Origin: Pelomonas sp937871895
Lineage (GTDB): Bacteria; Pseudomonadota; Gammaproteobacteria; Burkholderiales; Burkholderiaceae_C
Direction: 5' to 3' (one strand)
NCBI RefSeq assembly: GCF_046348265.1
Contig: NZ_JAXMEO010000008.1
Length of the DNA stretch: 64,000 bases
The notes beneath the pieces were generated by a model. That model searched no databases and was not told the origin of the DNA. It was given only the letters and a program-made list of their open reading frames with translations. Below, one piece after another: positions 36,457 to 45,465 of the stretch. How positions within the stretch are numbered: the stretch's first letter is position 1; every line of letters starts with the position of its first letter. The position numbers and the translations under genes were made by a program.

Positions 36457-37134
36457 ATGGATCTGAACCAGAACCTCACAGGCGCACTCTCGGCAGGCAC
36501 ATTCGCGCAAGGCAGGCGCCGGGCCACCGGGCTCGGCCTCGTCATCGGCATCCACGTACTGGCCGTGATCGGGATCAGCGCGGCCTACATCCGGCCCACA
36601 CCAACGCCCAAGCCGACCACCGAGCTGCGGCCCAACCTGCCGATCGATAGGCAGCCGGAGCCTGAGCCCCGCATCCTGATCGACCGCCCCAAGCTGCCGG
36701 ATGTGCGAACGATGCCCATCGACATCCCGCAGCTCCCCGACTCAACACCGACGACCAACCGCCTGCCCCCGACCACGTCCACCGACCTTACCGACTCGGT
36801 GGGCCGCGAGGGCCAGGACTGGGGCGGCGGCAGCGTCGCACCACCGCCCATCAAGCAGGATCCTGTCACTCAAATCCGCAACCCGGGTGCGATCTGCGTG
36901 AGCATGCCCAAGCCCGAGGTGCCGGCGCTGGCGTGGTCGGGTGACGCCATCGTGCACGCGGTGGCCACGGTGCGCGCCGGACGGGTGGTGGGCACGGAGC
37001 TGAGCCTGGCGGGCGCCGCGCTGGATGCGCGCAGCAAGCGCGCGCTCAAGCAAGCCGTCGAAGCCGCGCTGGCCGGCTACCACTGCCCGGGCGACCATCA
37101 GTTCCAGCAGGACTTCGCGTTCAGGCTGGAGTAG
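36457..37134 (+). CDS. TonB-like energy transducer protein
   Basis: 225 residues. One N-terminal membrane helix (GLGLVIGIHVLAVIGISAAYI), a long proline-rich periplasmic spacer (residues 46-135) with repeated PKPT/PEPEPR-like stretches, and a C-terminal domain with IVHAVATVRAGRVVGTELSL resembling the TonB C-terminus. The layout fits proteins that couple ExbB-ExbD energy to outer membrane receptors, but no exbB, exbD or receptor gene is nearby. A good AGGAGA ribosome site precedes the ATG. Confidence 0.75.
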   Translation: MDLNQNLTGALSAGTFAQGRRRATGLGLVIGIHVLAVIGISAAYIRPTPTPKPTTELRPNLPIDRQPEPEPRILIDRPKLPDVRTMPIDIPQLPDSTPTTNRLPPTTSTDLTDSVGREGQDWGGGSVAPPPIKQDPVTQIRNPGAICVSMPKPEVPALAWSGDAIVHAVATVRAGRVVGTELSLAGAALDARSKRALKQAVEAALAGYHCPGDHQFQQDFAFRLE

Positions 37135-37162
37135 GTCCCGCCCAACCGCCGACCTCAAGCGC

Positions 37163-37564
37163 CTAAGTTGCGCCCACGTTGCGCATCCAGTCGGCGGTGC
37201 CAGCAAAGGCCTCGGCGAGGCGCGACTGCAGCGCCTCGTCCACCTCGCACTCGCGCATGGCTTGGGCCATGCAGGCCAGCCACTCGTCGCGCTCCGCGAT
37301 GCCGATGCGAAACGGCAGATGCCGTGCACGCAGGCGCGGGTGGCCAAAGCGTTCGATGTAGTGATTCGGCCCACCGAGCCAGCCACACAGGAACCAGAAC
37401 AGCTTGTCGCGCGCACTGTCCAGGCTGTCGCCATGCACAGCACGCAGCCGCACGTAGGCCGGCTCCAGGTCCATCAGGTCGTAGAAGCGGTCCACCAGCT
37501 CGCGCACGCGCGGCTCGCCGCCGAGCGCTTCAAACGCGGTGATGGGCGCGGCGTCCGCAGTCAC
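37163..37564 (-). CDS. Group II truncated hemoglobin
   Basis: 133 residues. The globin landmarks of the trHbO-like group are present: LGGEPRVRELVDRFYDLM, the segment FWFLCGWLGG, and HPRLRARHLPF with the proximal haem His. A Trp at the expected G8 position (DEWLACM) is visible. Such proteins bind O2 or NO and help with nitrosative or peroxide stress. The start is a GTG. It lies 24 bp after a MinD-like gene on the same strand; the functional link is unclear. Confidence 0.9.
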   Translation of the reverse strand: MTADAAPITAFEALGGEPRVRELVDRFYDLMDLEPAYVRLRAVHGDSLDSARDKLFWFLCGWLGGPNHYIERFGHPRLRARHLPFRIGIAERDEWLACMAQAMRECEVDEALQSRLAEAFAGTADWMRNVGAT

Positions 37565-37587
37565 GAGCCAGCGATGCGGGGGAGCGT

Positions 37588-38358
37588 TCAGCCGAGCAGC
37601 TTGCCGGCCACGGCCTTGAGGGCCTGCGCAGCCTCGGAGCCGGGGTAGTGCTCCATCAGCAATTGGCGCTTGAGCACGGCCTGACGCACGGCCTGGTCGG
37701 CCCGCACCTCGCCAATGAGTTCGAGCTTGAAGCCCTGGCCCGGCGCAGCAGCGGTGTAGCGGGCCAGCACCTGCTGCAGTTGCGCGCAGATCAGCTTGCC
37801 TTCGCCCACGCGGTTGGCCTGGTTGATGACGAGGCCAACATGGCGGCGCTCCTGCTGTGTGGCCAGCACCTTGATGGTGGCGTAGGCATCGGTCAGCGAG
37901 GTGGGCTCGGGCGTGGCCACGACGAGCACGTCAGACGCCAGCGAGACGGCAAACAGCACCACGTCGGAGATGCCGGCGCCGGTGTCGATCAGCACCCAGT
38001 CAAAGCGCGGCTTGATGGCGTCGAGGATCTTGAGCAGCTTGTCCCGCACATCGGGCGTGAGGCGGGAATACTCGACCAGGCCTGAGCCCGCTAGCAGCAC
38101 CGAGAAGCCGCCGGGCGCGGGCAGGATGGCCTGGTCCAGCGTGCACTTGTCGGTGAAGACGTCGTGCAGCGTGAGCTTGGGGTGCAGGTTGAGCACCACG
38201 TCCAGGTTGGCCAGCCCCAGGTCGGCATCCAGCACCAGCACCTTCTGCCCCCGAGCGGCGAGCGCTGCGGCAAGGTTGGCCGAAACGAAGGTCTTGCCCA
38301 CCCCGCCCTTGCCGCTGGTGATGGCGACCGTGCGGGCGCCCGTTGCCGATGTGTTCAT
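37588..38358 (-). CDS. MinD/ParA-family ATPase (FlhG-like)
   Basis: 256 residues. A deviant Walker A (SGKGGVGKTFVSANLA, residues 15-30), Walker A' VLDADLGLANLDV and Walker B VLIDTGAGIS define the MinD/FlhG group, which dimerises on ATP and positions flagella or other polar structures. The C-terminus ends without an obvious amphipathic MinD membrane helix, which favours an FlhG/YlxH-type role. Its ATG overlaps the stop of the upstream diguanylate cyclase gene. The chemotaxis genes just beyond support a motility link, an inference from context. Confidence 0.88.
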   Translation of the reverse strand: MNTSATGARTVAITSGKGGVGKTFVSANLAAALAARGQKVLVLDADLGLANLDVVLNLHPKLTLHDVFTDKCTLDQAILPAPGGFSVLLAGSGLVEYSRLTPDVRDKLLKILDAIKPRFDWVLIDTGAGISDVVLFAVSLASDVLVVATPEPTSLTDAYATIKVLATQQERRHVGLVINQANRVGEGKLICAQLQQVLARYTAAAPGQGFKLELIGEVRADQAVRQAVLKRQLLMEHYPGSEAAQALKAVAGKLLG

Positions 38359-39101
38359 GCGGATTCTTCCTGCAGCAAGGAGAAGAGCATGCCCTTTTCC
38401 TCGGCGGTGACGAGGGTGTCGATCTGAGGCTCCAGACAAGCGCGATTGCGGCCCTCGGCCTTGGCGCGGTACAGCTGACGATCCGCGCGCTCCAGCCACA
38501 GCAGGGTCGAGGAGCGCACCCACTGCGGCGCAAAGGCGCCCCCGAGACTGACGGTGACGGCGAGTTGCTGGCCGTTGCCGATGTCCACCTGGCGCGCTTC
38601 AACGCGGGTACGGATGCGCTCGGCCACCACAGCCCCCAGGTGCGCCTGGCAACTGGGCAGGATGATGGCGAACTCTTCGCCGCCGACGCGGGCCACCAGG
38701 TCCATCGGGCGCACGGCCTGGTTCACGGCCTCGGCCACGGCCTTGATGACCAGGTCGCCAGCGCCATGGCCATAGGTGTCGTTGACGGCCTTGAAATGGT
38801 CAATGTCCAGGGACAGCAGCAGGGCCGGCTCGCCGGAGCGGGCCACGCGGTCCACCTCCCGCGCGAGCGCCATCTCAAAGCTGCGGCGGTTGACCAGCCC
38901 CGTCAGGGCGTCGCGGCTGGAGAGGTCGCACAGGGCGTCCAGCACCGCCTGCAGCCATGCCTGAGAGTGCGGCGGCGCATCGGGCAGCAGGGCTCCGGCC
39001 TGCTGCAGCAACTGGAGCGCGGGCTCCAGGCGCAGGGCGCGGGGGTCGATGGGAGGCGTCGGCGTGTCCAAGAGGCGGGTCAGTGGTGCCGTGAGCGTCA
39101 A
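38355..39101 (-). CDS. Diguanylate cyclase (GGDEF)
   Basis: 248 residues. A short N-terminal region of about 65 residues with no recognised sensor leads into a GGDEF domain: RDALTGLVNRRSFEMALARE, LDIDHFKAVNDTYGHGAGD and the active site ARVGGEEFAIILP. An RPMD inhibitory site lies five residues before the GGEEF, so product inhibition by c-di-GMP is expected. No EAL domain. The first usable codon is a TTG, so the N-terminus is uncertain. It is translationally coupled to the MinD-like ATPase and divergent from cheR. Confidence 0.92.
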   Translation of the reverse strand: MTLTAPLTRLLDTPTPPIDPRALRLEPALQLLQQAGALLPDAPPHSQAWLQAVLDALCDLSSRDALTGLVNRRSFEMALAREVDRVARSGEPALLLSLDIDHFKAVNDTYGHGAGDLVIKAVAEAVNQAVRPMDLVARVGGEEFAIILPSCQAHLGAVVAERIRTRVEARQVDIGNGQQLAVTVSLGGAFAPQWVRSSTLLWLERADRQLYRAKAEGRNRACLEPQIDTLVTAEEKGMLFSLLQEESA

Positions 39102-39278
39102 TGTGGCGAGGTCAGTCTAGCAGTGGGCCTGGCGCCACCAGCGGCGGAAACCGCACCTGTTGTTCGTGCTGTTTTCACTATGCGCCCCCGGAATGCGCCG
39201 GCAAACTGACCCGAGGTGCAGCAAACTGGGCGGCTCTAAGGTGCGCCCTGAGCGCGCTGCGCCCCTCCTCTGCTCGCC

Positions 39279-40106
39279 ATGGCCTTGATTGACGATCCGC
39301 TAGAACACGAATTCAGCTTCTCCAAGGGCGACTTCGACCGTGTCCGCGAGTTGATCTATCGGCACGCCGGCATCAGCTTGCACGACGGCAAGCAGGCCAT
39401 GGTCTACAGCCGTCTCTCGCGCCGCCTGCGCGAGACCGGCCACGCCAGCTTTGCCGCCTACCTGCAAGCCCTGGAGAGCCAAGGCGGCCAGAGCGAGTGG
39501 CAGGAGTTCGTCAACTGCCTCACCACCAACCTGACTTCGTTCTTCCGGGAAGACCACCACTTCGTGGCGCTCAAGGACGACGTCAAGGCCATGAACAGCC
39601 GCCCGCTGCGCATCTGGTGCTGCGCCGCCTCCACGGGTGAGGAACCCTACTCCATCGCCATCACCTGCAGTGAGGCCCTGGGCGGCACGAGCCAGTTCCA
39701 GATGATCGCCTCCGACATCGACACCAATGTGCTGGCCACGGCCCGGCGCGGCGTCTACAGCGCCGACGCGCGCGGCCTGAGCCCCGAGCGCCTGCGCAAC
39801 AACTTCTTGCGCGGCACCGGCGCCAACGCAGGCAAGATGAAGGTCAAGCCCGAGTTGCAACGCTGCATCGAGTTCAAGCCCTTGAACCTGATGGACCAGC
39901 AATGGCAACTGGGCGAGCCCTTCCACATCGTGTTTTGCCGCAATGTGATGATCTACTTCGACGCCGCCACCCAGCGCAAGGTGCTGGAGCGGATCCATCG
40001 CGTCCTGCGCCCCGGCGGCCTGCTCTTCGTAGGCCACTCGGAAAACTTCACCGAGTCACGCGACCTCTTCAAGTTGCGGGGCAAGACCATCTACGAGCGC
40101 GTGTGA
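39279..40106 (+). CDS. cheR: Chemotaxis protein methyltransferase CheR
   Basis: 275 residues. N-terminal helical domain (1-80), then a SAM-dependent methyltransferase domain with IWCCAASTGEEPYSIAI and the typical FHIVFCRNVMIYFD and GGLLFVGHSENF segments. It methylates receptor glutamates for adaptation. It is first in a cheR-cheD-cheB operon. Upstream, GCAAACTG occurs twice 20 bp apart (39201 and 39221), possibly an activator site. No pentapeptide-tethered receptor is seen in the window, so this CheR must act on untethered receptors or ones encoded elsewhere. Confidence 0.97.
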   Translation: MALIDDPLEHEFSFSKGDFDRVRELIYRHAGISLHDGKQAMVYSRLSRRLRETGHASFAAYLQALESQGGQSEWQEFVNCLTTNLTSFFREDHHFVALKDDVKAMNSRPLRIWCCAASTGEEPYSIAITCSEALGGTSQFQMIASDIDTNVLATARRGVYSADARGLSPERLRNNFLRGTGANAGKMKVKPELQRCIEFKPLNLMDQQWQLGEPFHIVFCRNVMIYFDAATQRKVLERIHRVLRPGGLLFVGHSENFTESRDLFKLRGKTIYERV

Positions 40107-40110
40107 CAGC

Positions 40111-40773
40111 ATGAGCAGTCTTCCCTCATCCGCCGCCGCCGGCGCGGCCGCCGCCGCTGCGCAAGCCTGGGTCACCCGACTCAAGACCGTCCCGCGCAAG
40201 TCGGGCGAGGCCTCGTTCTTCTACTACGACGCCCATTTCAAGAACGCGGCCGTCAAGATCCTGCCGGGCGAGTACTTCGTGGATGGCGAGGACCTGCTGG
40301 TCCAGACCACGCTGGGCTCCTGCATCGCAGCGTGCCTCTGGGACCGCGTGGCCAAGGTGGGCGGCATGAACCACTTCATGCTGCCGGAAGGGGCCGGCGA
40401 TTCGGGCCGCTATGGGTCCTACGCGATGGAACTCTTGATCAACGAGATGATGAAGCGTGGTGCCAACAAGGGCCGCATGGAGGCCAAGATCTTCGGCGGC
40501 GGCGCCGTGATCTCGGGCATGAACACCATCAACGTCGGTGAGCGCAACACCAATTTCGTCATCGACTATCTGAAAACCGAACGCATCCCCATCGTCTCCA
40601 AAGACGTGATGGATGTGTACCCGCGCAAGGTGTGCTTCCTGCCTGCCAGTGGCAAGGCCATGGTGAAGCGACTTGCTCCGACCAATACCGACGCACTGAT
40701 CCAGCAGGACCGCGCAGCCATCCAAAAGGTGCAGCCCGTGGCCTCTCAAGGTGGGTCGATCAACCTGTTCTGA
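40111..40773 (+). CDS. cheD: Chemoreceptor glutamine deamidase CheD
   Basis: 220 residues. The catalytic Cys is in LGSCIAACLWD and the partner His in GGMNHFMLP; FGGGAVISGMN completes the fold. CheD deamidates receptor glutamines and can interact with CheC. The N-terminus has an Ala-rich stretch (about residues 8-17) before the conserved domain. It lies 4 bp after cheR and 15 bp before cheB. A cheC gene is not in the window. Confidence 0.96.
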   Translation: MSSLPSSAAAGAAAAAAQAWVTRLKTVPRKSGEASFFYYDAHFKNAAVKILPGEYFVDGEDLLVQTTLGSCIAACLWDRVAKVGGMNHFMLPEGAGDSGRYGSYAMELLINEMMKRGANKGRMEAKIFGGGAVISGMNTINVGERNTNFVIDYLKTERIPIVSKDVMDVYPRKVCFLPASGKAMVKRLAPTNTDALIQQDRAAIQKVQPVASQGGSINLF

Positions 40774-40788
40774 GCTGGGGAGACAGGC

Positions 40789-41883
40789 ATGCCAAAGACA
40801 CGCGTGGTGGTGGTGGACGACTCGGCCCTCGTCCGCTCCATCCTCACCGAGATCATCAACAAGCAGACGGACATGGAGTGCGTCGGCGCGGCAGCCGACC
40901 CGCTGATCGCGCGCGAAATGATCCGCAACCTCAACCCCGACGTCATCACCCTCGACGTGGAAATGCCGCGCATGGACGGGCTGGACTTCCTGTCGCGCCT
41001 GATGCGCCTGCGGCCCATGCCGGTGGTGATGGTCTCGACGCTGACCGAGCGCGGCGCCGAGGTGACGCTCAAGGCGCTGGAGCTGGGCGCCATCGACTTT
41101 GTCGCCAAGCCCAAGATCGGCGTGGCCGACGGCATGCGCCAACTGGCGCAGGACATCACCGACAAGATCCGCATCGCCGCCAAGGCGCAGATCCGCCGCG
41201 CGCACGCTGCACCGGCCCCCGCGCCCGGCGCCCCGGCCGCACCAGCGCCAGCGCCGGTCTCCATCGCCAGCCTCGGCCGGATGTCGACCGAGAAGATCAT
41301 CTTCATCGGCGCTTCCACCGGCGGCACCGAGGCCACCAAGGACGTGCTCGTCAACCTGCCGGCGGACTGCCCGGCCGTGGTCATCACCCAGCACATGCCC
41401 CCGGGCTTCACGCGCAGCTATGCCGCGCGGCTGGACGGGCTGTGCAAGATCCGTGTGAAGGAAGCCGAAGACGGCGAGCGCATCCTGCCGGGCCACGGCT
41501 ATATCGCGCCCGGCGGCTTTCACCTCAGCGTGGAGCGCAGCGGCGCCAACTACGTGGCCCGCGTGCAGGACGGCGACCCGATCAACCGCCACAAGCCTTC
41601 AGTCGAAGCGCTGTTCCTCTCGGCCGCCAAGATCGTGGGCCCCAATGCCATCGGCATCATGCTGACCGGCATGGGCGCCGACGGCGCCAAGGCCATGAAG
41701 GTGATGAAGGACGCCGGCGCCTACAACTACGTGCAGGACGAGGCTTCGTGCGTCGTCTTCGGCATGCCGCGCGAGGCCATCAATGCTGGCGCGGCCGATG
41801 AAGTGCTGCCGCTGTCGCAGATCGCCGGCCGCGTGCTGGACCGCCTGCGCGCCACCTCGGGCATCTCGCTGAACCGCGTTTGA
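40789..41883 (+). CDS. cheB: Protein-glutamate methylesterase/glutaminase CheB
   Basis: 364 residues. Receiver domain with phospho-acceptor Asp at about residue 56 (VITLDVEMPRMDG), an Ala/Pro-rich linker (about 142-160), then the methylesterase domain with catalytic Ser in GASTGGTEA, His in TQHMPPGFTRSYA and Asp in TGMGADGAKAM. It removes methyl groups from receptors after phosphorylation by CheA, which is encoded elsewhere. It converges with hemW, with a 9-bp gap and no visible terminator. Confidence 0.97.
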   Translation: MPKTRVVVVDDSALVRSILTEIINKQTDMECVGAAADPLIAREMIRNLNPDVITLDVEMPRMDGLDFLSRLMRLRPMPVVMVSTLTERGAEVTLKALELGAIDFVAKPKIGVADGMRQLAQDITDKIRIAAKAQIRRAHAAPAPAPGAPAAPAPAPVSIASLGRMSTEKIIFIGASTGGTEATKDVLVNLPADCPAVVITQHMPPGFTRSYAARLDGLCKIRVKEAEDGERILPGHGYIAPGGFHLSVERSGANYVARVQDGDPINRHKPSVEALFLSAAKIVGPNAIGIMLTGMGADGAKAMKVMKDAGAYNYVQDEASCVVFGMPREAINAGAADEVLPLSQIAGRVLDRLRATSGISLNRV

Positions 41884-41892
41884 CCTGCAGCG

Positions 41893-43083
41893 CTAGAGAA
41901 ACAGCTGCTGCAACTCGCTGAGGAAGTCGAAGCCGCGCGGCGTGGCTTGCAGCTGAGCCGCATCGTCTTCCATCAGGCCCCGCTGCCTCGCCTGCGCGAG
42001 CCCCTCACGCAGGGCTGAAAGCGGCAGCCCAGTGCGCTCAGAGAAGCTCGCGAGCGGCACGCCGTCCTTCAGCCGCAAGGCATTGAGCATGAACTCGAAG
42101 GGCAGCTCTTTGCGCGGCACCTCGTGCTCATTGCTGACGGCCTGCCCCTGCCCGGCCTGTGCCATATAGCTTGCGGGCTCGCGCCAGCGTACCTGGCGCA
42201 GCACCCGGTGCGGGAAGGAGAGCTTGCTGTGCGCCCCGGCGCCGATGCCGAGGTAGTCGCCAAACTGCCAGTAGTTGAGGTTGTGCTGGCAGCGGTGCCC
42301 GGGCCGGGCATAGGCGGAGACCTCGTAGCGCGCGAGGCCGGCGGCGGCAGTGCGCTCGGTCAGCAGATCGAGCATGTCGCTGGCCAGATCGGCATCAGGC
42401 AGGCCTTGCGGTGGGCTGGACGCAAAGCGCGTGTTGGGCTCGATGGTCAGGTGATAGATCGACAGGTGCGGTGGCGCAAAGCTCAGGGCCGTCTCGACCT
42501 CGGTGGCCAGGTCGGTCAGGGTCTGGCCCGGCAGCGCGTACATCAGGTCGATGTTGAAGGTCTCGAAGGCCCGCGCGGCCTCGGTCAGCGCTTCACGGGC
42601 CTGCTGGCTGCTATGGACACGGCCGAGCGCCTTCAGCTGCGCATCGTCAAAGCTCTGCACCCCGACCGAAAGCCGCGTGACGCCAGCCGAACGAAAGCCC
42701 GCAAAGCGCTCGCGCTCGAAGGTGCCCGGGTTGGCCTCCAGGGTGATCTCGCAACCAGGCTCCAGCGGCAGGCGGGCGCGGATGTCCGAGATCAGGGTCT
42801 CGATGGCCTCAGGGTCGAAAAGACTGGGCGTGCCGCCCCCGATGAAGATGCTGACCACGGGCCGGCCCCAGATCAAGGGCAGCGCAGCTTCGAGGTCGAG
42901 GCGCAGCGCCTGAAGGTAAGCCTTGGCCGTGTCGGCACTCAGGCCACCCGCCGCTTCATGCGAGTTGAAGTCGCAGTACGGGCATTTGCGCAGGCACCAG
43001 GGCAGGTGCACATAGAGGGCGAGCGGTGGCAGCGCGGGCAGGCTCAAGGTGCCCGGGCGCATCAGGTGAAGCAGCTCAGCCAT
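41893..43083 (-). CDS. hemW: Radical SAM haem chaperone HemW
   Basis: 396 residues. The radical SAM cluster motif is CLRKCPYCDF (C-x3-C-x2-C), followed by the SAM-binding FIGGGTPSLF and the C-terminal HemN-like domain (EFMLNALRLKDGV). HemW was long annotated as an oxygen-independent coproporphyrinogen oxidase but is now seen as a haem chaperone. The start before AELLHLMRPG was chosen; a Met seven codons later is also possible. It is the last gene of the kinase-phosphatase-rph-rdgB-hemW run. Confidence 0.93.
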   Translation of the reverse strand: MAELLHLMRPGTLSLPALPPLALYVHLPWCLRKCPYCDFNSHEAAGGLSADTAKAYLQALRLDLEAALPLIWGRPVVSIFIGGGTPSLFDPEAIETLISDIRARLPLEPGCEITLEANPGTFERERFAGFRSAGVTRLSVGVQSFDDAQLKALGRVHSSQQAREALTEAARAFETFNIDLMYALPGQTLTDLATEVETALSFAPPHLSIYHLTIEPNTRFASSPPQGLPDADLASDMLDLLTERTAAAGLARYEVSAYARPGHRCQHNLNYWQFGDYLGIGAGAHSKLSFPHRVLRQVRWREPASYMAQAGQGQAVSNEHEVPRKELPFEFMLNALRLKDGVPLASFSERTGLPLSALREGLAQARQRGLMEDDAAQLQATPRGFDFLSELQQLFL

Positions 43084-43099
43084 GGCGCCGGGCCGCTCC

Positions 43100-43150
43100 A
43101 AGCCATGGCTGCGCCCCCTCGGGGGGCAGCCCGCATCGCAGGCGCGGGGG
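43100..43150. repeat. Intergenic GC palindrome with CCCCCTCGGGGGG core
   Basis: The 74 bp between rdgB and hemW is mostly an imperfect hairpin, GCTGCGCCCCC/GGGGGGCAGC, related to the repeat at 3503-3535. Confidence 0.4.
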
Positions 43151-43157
43151 CCAAAGC

Positions 43158-43763
43158 TCAGCCAAGGCCCCAGGCCTCGCGGAACTGAGCAAGCAATTGC
43201 GCCGCAGCGAGTGCGCGGTGGCTGTGCTGGTTCTTGGTCGCGGCATCGAGCTGCGCCACCGTGGCGCCCAAGGCGTCGATGTACATCAGCGGGTCGTAGC
43301 CAAAACCGCCCTCGCCAGTCAGCTGGCGCAGGATGCGCCCTTGCCAGCGGCCCATGGCGATCAGGGGCTCGGGGTCGGTGCTGCTGCGCACAGCCACCAG
43401 CGCGCAGACGAAACGTGCTTCACGCGCGTCGATGCTCGCCATCTCGCGCAGCAGCCGCTCGTTGTTGGCCGCATCGCTCTTGGCGCCGCCCGCATCCGCC
43501 GCGTAGCGGGCCGAGCGCACGCCCGGCGCGCCGCCCAGCGCCGTGACGCTGATACCGGAGTCATCTGCCAACGCGGGCAAGCCACTCAACTGAGCTGCAT
43601 GCCGCGCCTTGGCCAGCGCGTTCTCGACGAAGCTGTCAAAGGGCTCCTCGGCCTCGGGGATGCCGAGTGCCCCTTGGTTCACCAGCTCGATGCCGAGCGG
43701 CGCGAACAGGGTTTGCAGCTCGGCGAGCTTCTTGGCGTTGTTGGAGGCGAGGACCAGCTTCAT
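43158..43763 (-). CDS. rdgB: RdgB/HAM1 dITP/XTP pyrophosphatase
   Basis: 201 residues. It begins MKLVLASNNAKKLAEL, the family's substrate-binding start, with FVENALAKARHAA, the catalytic ADDSGISV segment and GGFGYDPL, all diagnostic. It hydrolyses dITP, XTP and ITP so that deaminated purines are not built into nucleic acids. It starts five bases after the rph stop codon, so it is cotranscribed with it. Confidence 0.97.
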   Translation of the reverse strand: MKLVLASNNAKKLAELQTLFAPLGIELVNQGALGIPEAEEPFDSFVENALAKARHAAQLSGLPALADDSGISVTALGGAPGVRSARYAADAGGAKSDAANNERLLREMASIDAREARFVCALVAVRSSTDPEPLIAMGRWQGRILRQLTGEGGFGYDPLMYIDALGATVAQLDAATKNQHSHRALAAAQLLAQFREAWGLG

Positions 43764-43768
43764 GGCGT

Positions 43769-44488
43769 TCAGGCCGCCGCTTGCAGTGCCGACAGCTCCC
43801 GGATGCCCTTGGCCGCGAGGTCGAGCAGCTGCGTCATCTCGTCACGGCTGAAGGACGCGCCCTCGGCGGTGCCCTGCACTTCGACGAAGCCGCCCCGGCC
43901 CGTCATCACGACATTCATGTCCGTGTCGCAGGCCGAGTCTTCGGTGTACTCAAGGTCCAGCAGCGGTGTGCCTTGCACGATGCCAACAGAAACGGCGGCG
44001 ACCGAATCGAGCAGGGGCGACGCACTGATCTTGCCGTCGGCCAGCAACTTGTTGACGGCATCACGGGCGGCCACGTAGGCGCCGGTGATGGCCGCCGTGC
44101 GCGTGCCGCCATCGGCCTGCAGCACGTCGCAATCGAGCGTCAGGGTGCGCTCGCCCAGTTTGGAGAGGTCGAACACGCAGCGCAGCGAGCGGCCAATGAG
44201 GCGCTGAATCTCCTGCGTGCGGCCGGACTGCTTGCCCTTGGCCGCTTCGCGGTCACCCCGGGTGTGCGTGGCGCGCGGCAGCATGCCGTATTCGGCCGTG
44301 ACCCAGCCCTCACCCGAGCCGCGCTTGTGCGGCGGCACGCGCTCCTCGACCGACGCGGTGCAGAGCACCTTGGTGTTGCCAAACTCAACCAGCACCGAGC
44401 CTTCGGCGTGGATGGTGTAGTTGCGAGTGATGCGAACGGGACGCAAGGCGTCCGCCGCACGGCTTGCGCTGCGCGTGAAGGTGCTCAT
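43769..44488 (-). CDS. rph: Ribonuclease PH
   Basis: 239 residues, the full family length. Recognisable blocks are RPVRITRNYTIHAEGSVLVE, YGMLPRATHTRGDREAAKGK, the phosphate-binding RTQEIQRLIGRSLR and DCDVLQADGGTRTAAITGAY. It trims tRNA 3' ends by phosphorolysis. It sits 10 bp after the PP2C gene and 5 bp before rdgB on the minus strand. Confidence 0.97.
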   Translation of the reverse strand: MSTFTRSASRAADALRPVRITRNYTIHAEGSVLVEFGNTKVLCTASVEERVPPHKRGSGEGWVTAEYGMLPRATHTRGDREAAKGKQSGRTQEIQRLIGRSLRCVFDLSKLGERTLTLDCDVLQADGGTRTAAITGAYVAARDAVNKLLADGKISASPLLDSVAAVSVGIVQGTPLLDLEYTEDSACDTDMNVVMTGRGGFVEVQGTAEGASFSRDEMTQLLDLAAKGIRELSALQAAA

Positions 44489-44498
44489 CAGGGGGCTT

Positions 44499-45404
44499 TC
44501 AGTTCCGCCGGCTGCCGCGACCGGACTGGCGGATTTTTTCGTTGATCTCGGCCACGGAACGATCGATCTCTTCGTCGTCCATCGAGGCCACTTCGGCTTC
44601 CAGGGCGCCGTGGATGGTGGAGGCGTAGCCGGAGTTCAGCAGCGCCTGGGTGGTGTCCCCGGCGGGCTCTTCCTCGCTCTCCCACTCCACGGTCAGCGCC
44701 GTGACGTTGTCGCAGCGCGCGCCACCGCGCCGCAGCGCCACCTCGACCATCTCGGCCACCGCCTCGGAAATCACGTCCTTGGCGATGATCGGCGTCAGCT
44801 CGCTGTCCTCGACATTGCCCCAGAGGCCGTCGGAGCAGAGCAGGATGCGGTCGCCAGCCTCCAGCAGGATGGGCCCCTGGCAATCGACCATCGGCCGGCC
44901 CGGGCTGCCCAGACAGGTGAAGAGCACGTTGCGATTGAAGCCCTCGACGCCCATGGCTGCGCGACCCAGGGCCTCCTGCAGCTCGGTGTAGGAGTGGTCG
45001 CGTGTGCGGGCAATCAGGCTGCCCTCACGCACCATATAAAGCCGCGAGTCGCCGCAATGCGCCCACCAGGCTTGATTGCCTTGCAGCACGCAGGCCACGA
45101 TGGTGGTGCGAGGGGTGTCCTCCAGGCCTTTGCTGTCGGCATAGCGCAGCAGCTGGTGGTGGGCAATGACGATGGCTTCCTGAAGGAAGGCGTGGGGGTC
45201 TTCGAGCACCGGGCGGGCGTCCTGCTGGAACAGCACGGCCAGGGTCTGCAGCGCGATCTGCGCCGCGACCTCGCCCTCGGGATGTCCGCCCATGCCATCG
45301 GCAAGGGCAAAGAGGCCGGCTTCGCTGGTGTAGCAATAGCCCATCCGGTCCTCGTTGGTCTCGCGGCCGCCACGGCGGCTGACCTGGAAGACGTTGAACC
45401 GCAT
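44499..45404 (-). CDS. PP2C-family serine/threonine phosphatase
   Basis: 301 residues. PP2C metal-binding motifs are intact: GRETNEDRMGY, FALADGMGGHPEGE, HCGDSRLYMV and LLCSDGLWG, with the final Asp in RCDNVTALTV. The last 55 residues are an acidic, charged extension. The start has AGGAG six bases upstream. It lies 61 bp after the Ser/Thr kinase gene, so the two form a kinase-phosphatase switch whose targets are unknown. Their shared transcript with rph, rdgB and hemW is notable. Confidence 0.94.
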   Translation of the reverse strand: MRFNVFQVSRRGGRETNEDRMGYCYTSEAGLFALADGMGGHPEGEVAAQIALQTLAVLFQQDARPVLEDPHAFLQEAIVIAHHQLLRYADSKGLEDTPRTTIVACVLQGNQAWWAHCGDSRLYMVREGSLIARTRDHSYTELQEALGRAAMGVEGFNRNVLFTCLGSPGRPMVDCQGPILLEAGDRILLCSDGLWGNVEDSELTPIIAKDVISEAVAEMVEVALRRGGARCDNVTALTVEWESEEEPAGDTTQALLNSGYASTIHGALEAEVASMDDEEIDRSVAEINEKIRQSGRGSRRN

Positions 45405-45465
45405 CAATTCTCCTGGCAGGCTGCCGCGCAAACGGCCAGCTCTGAGTCACCCGCGCACAGCGGCC

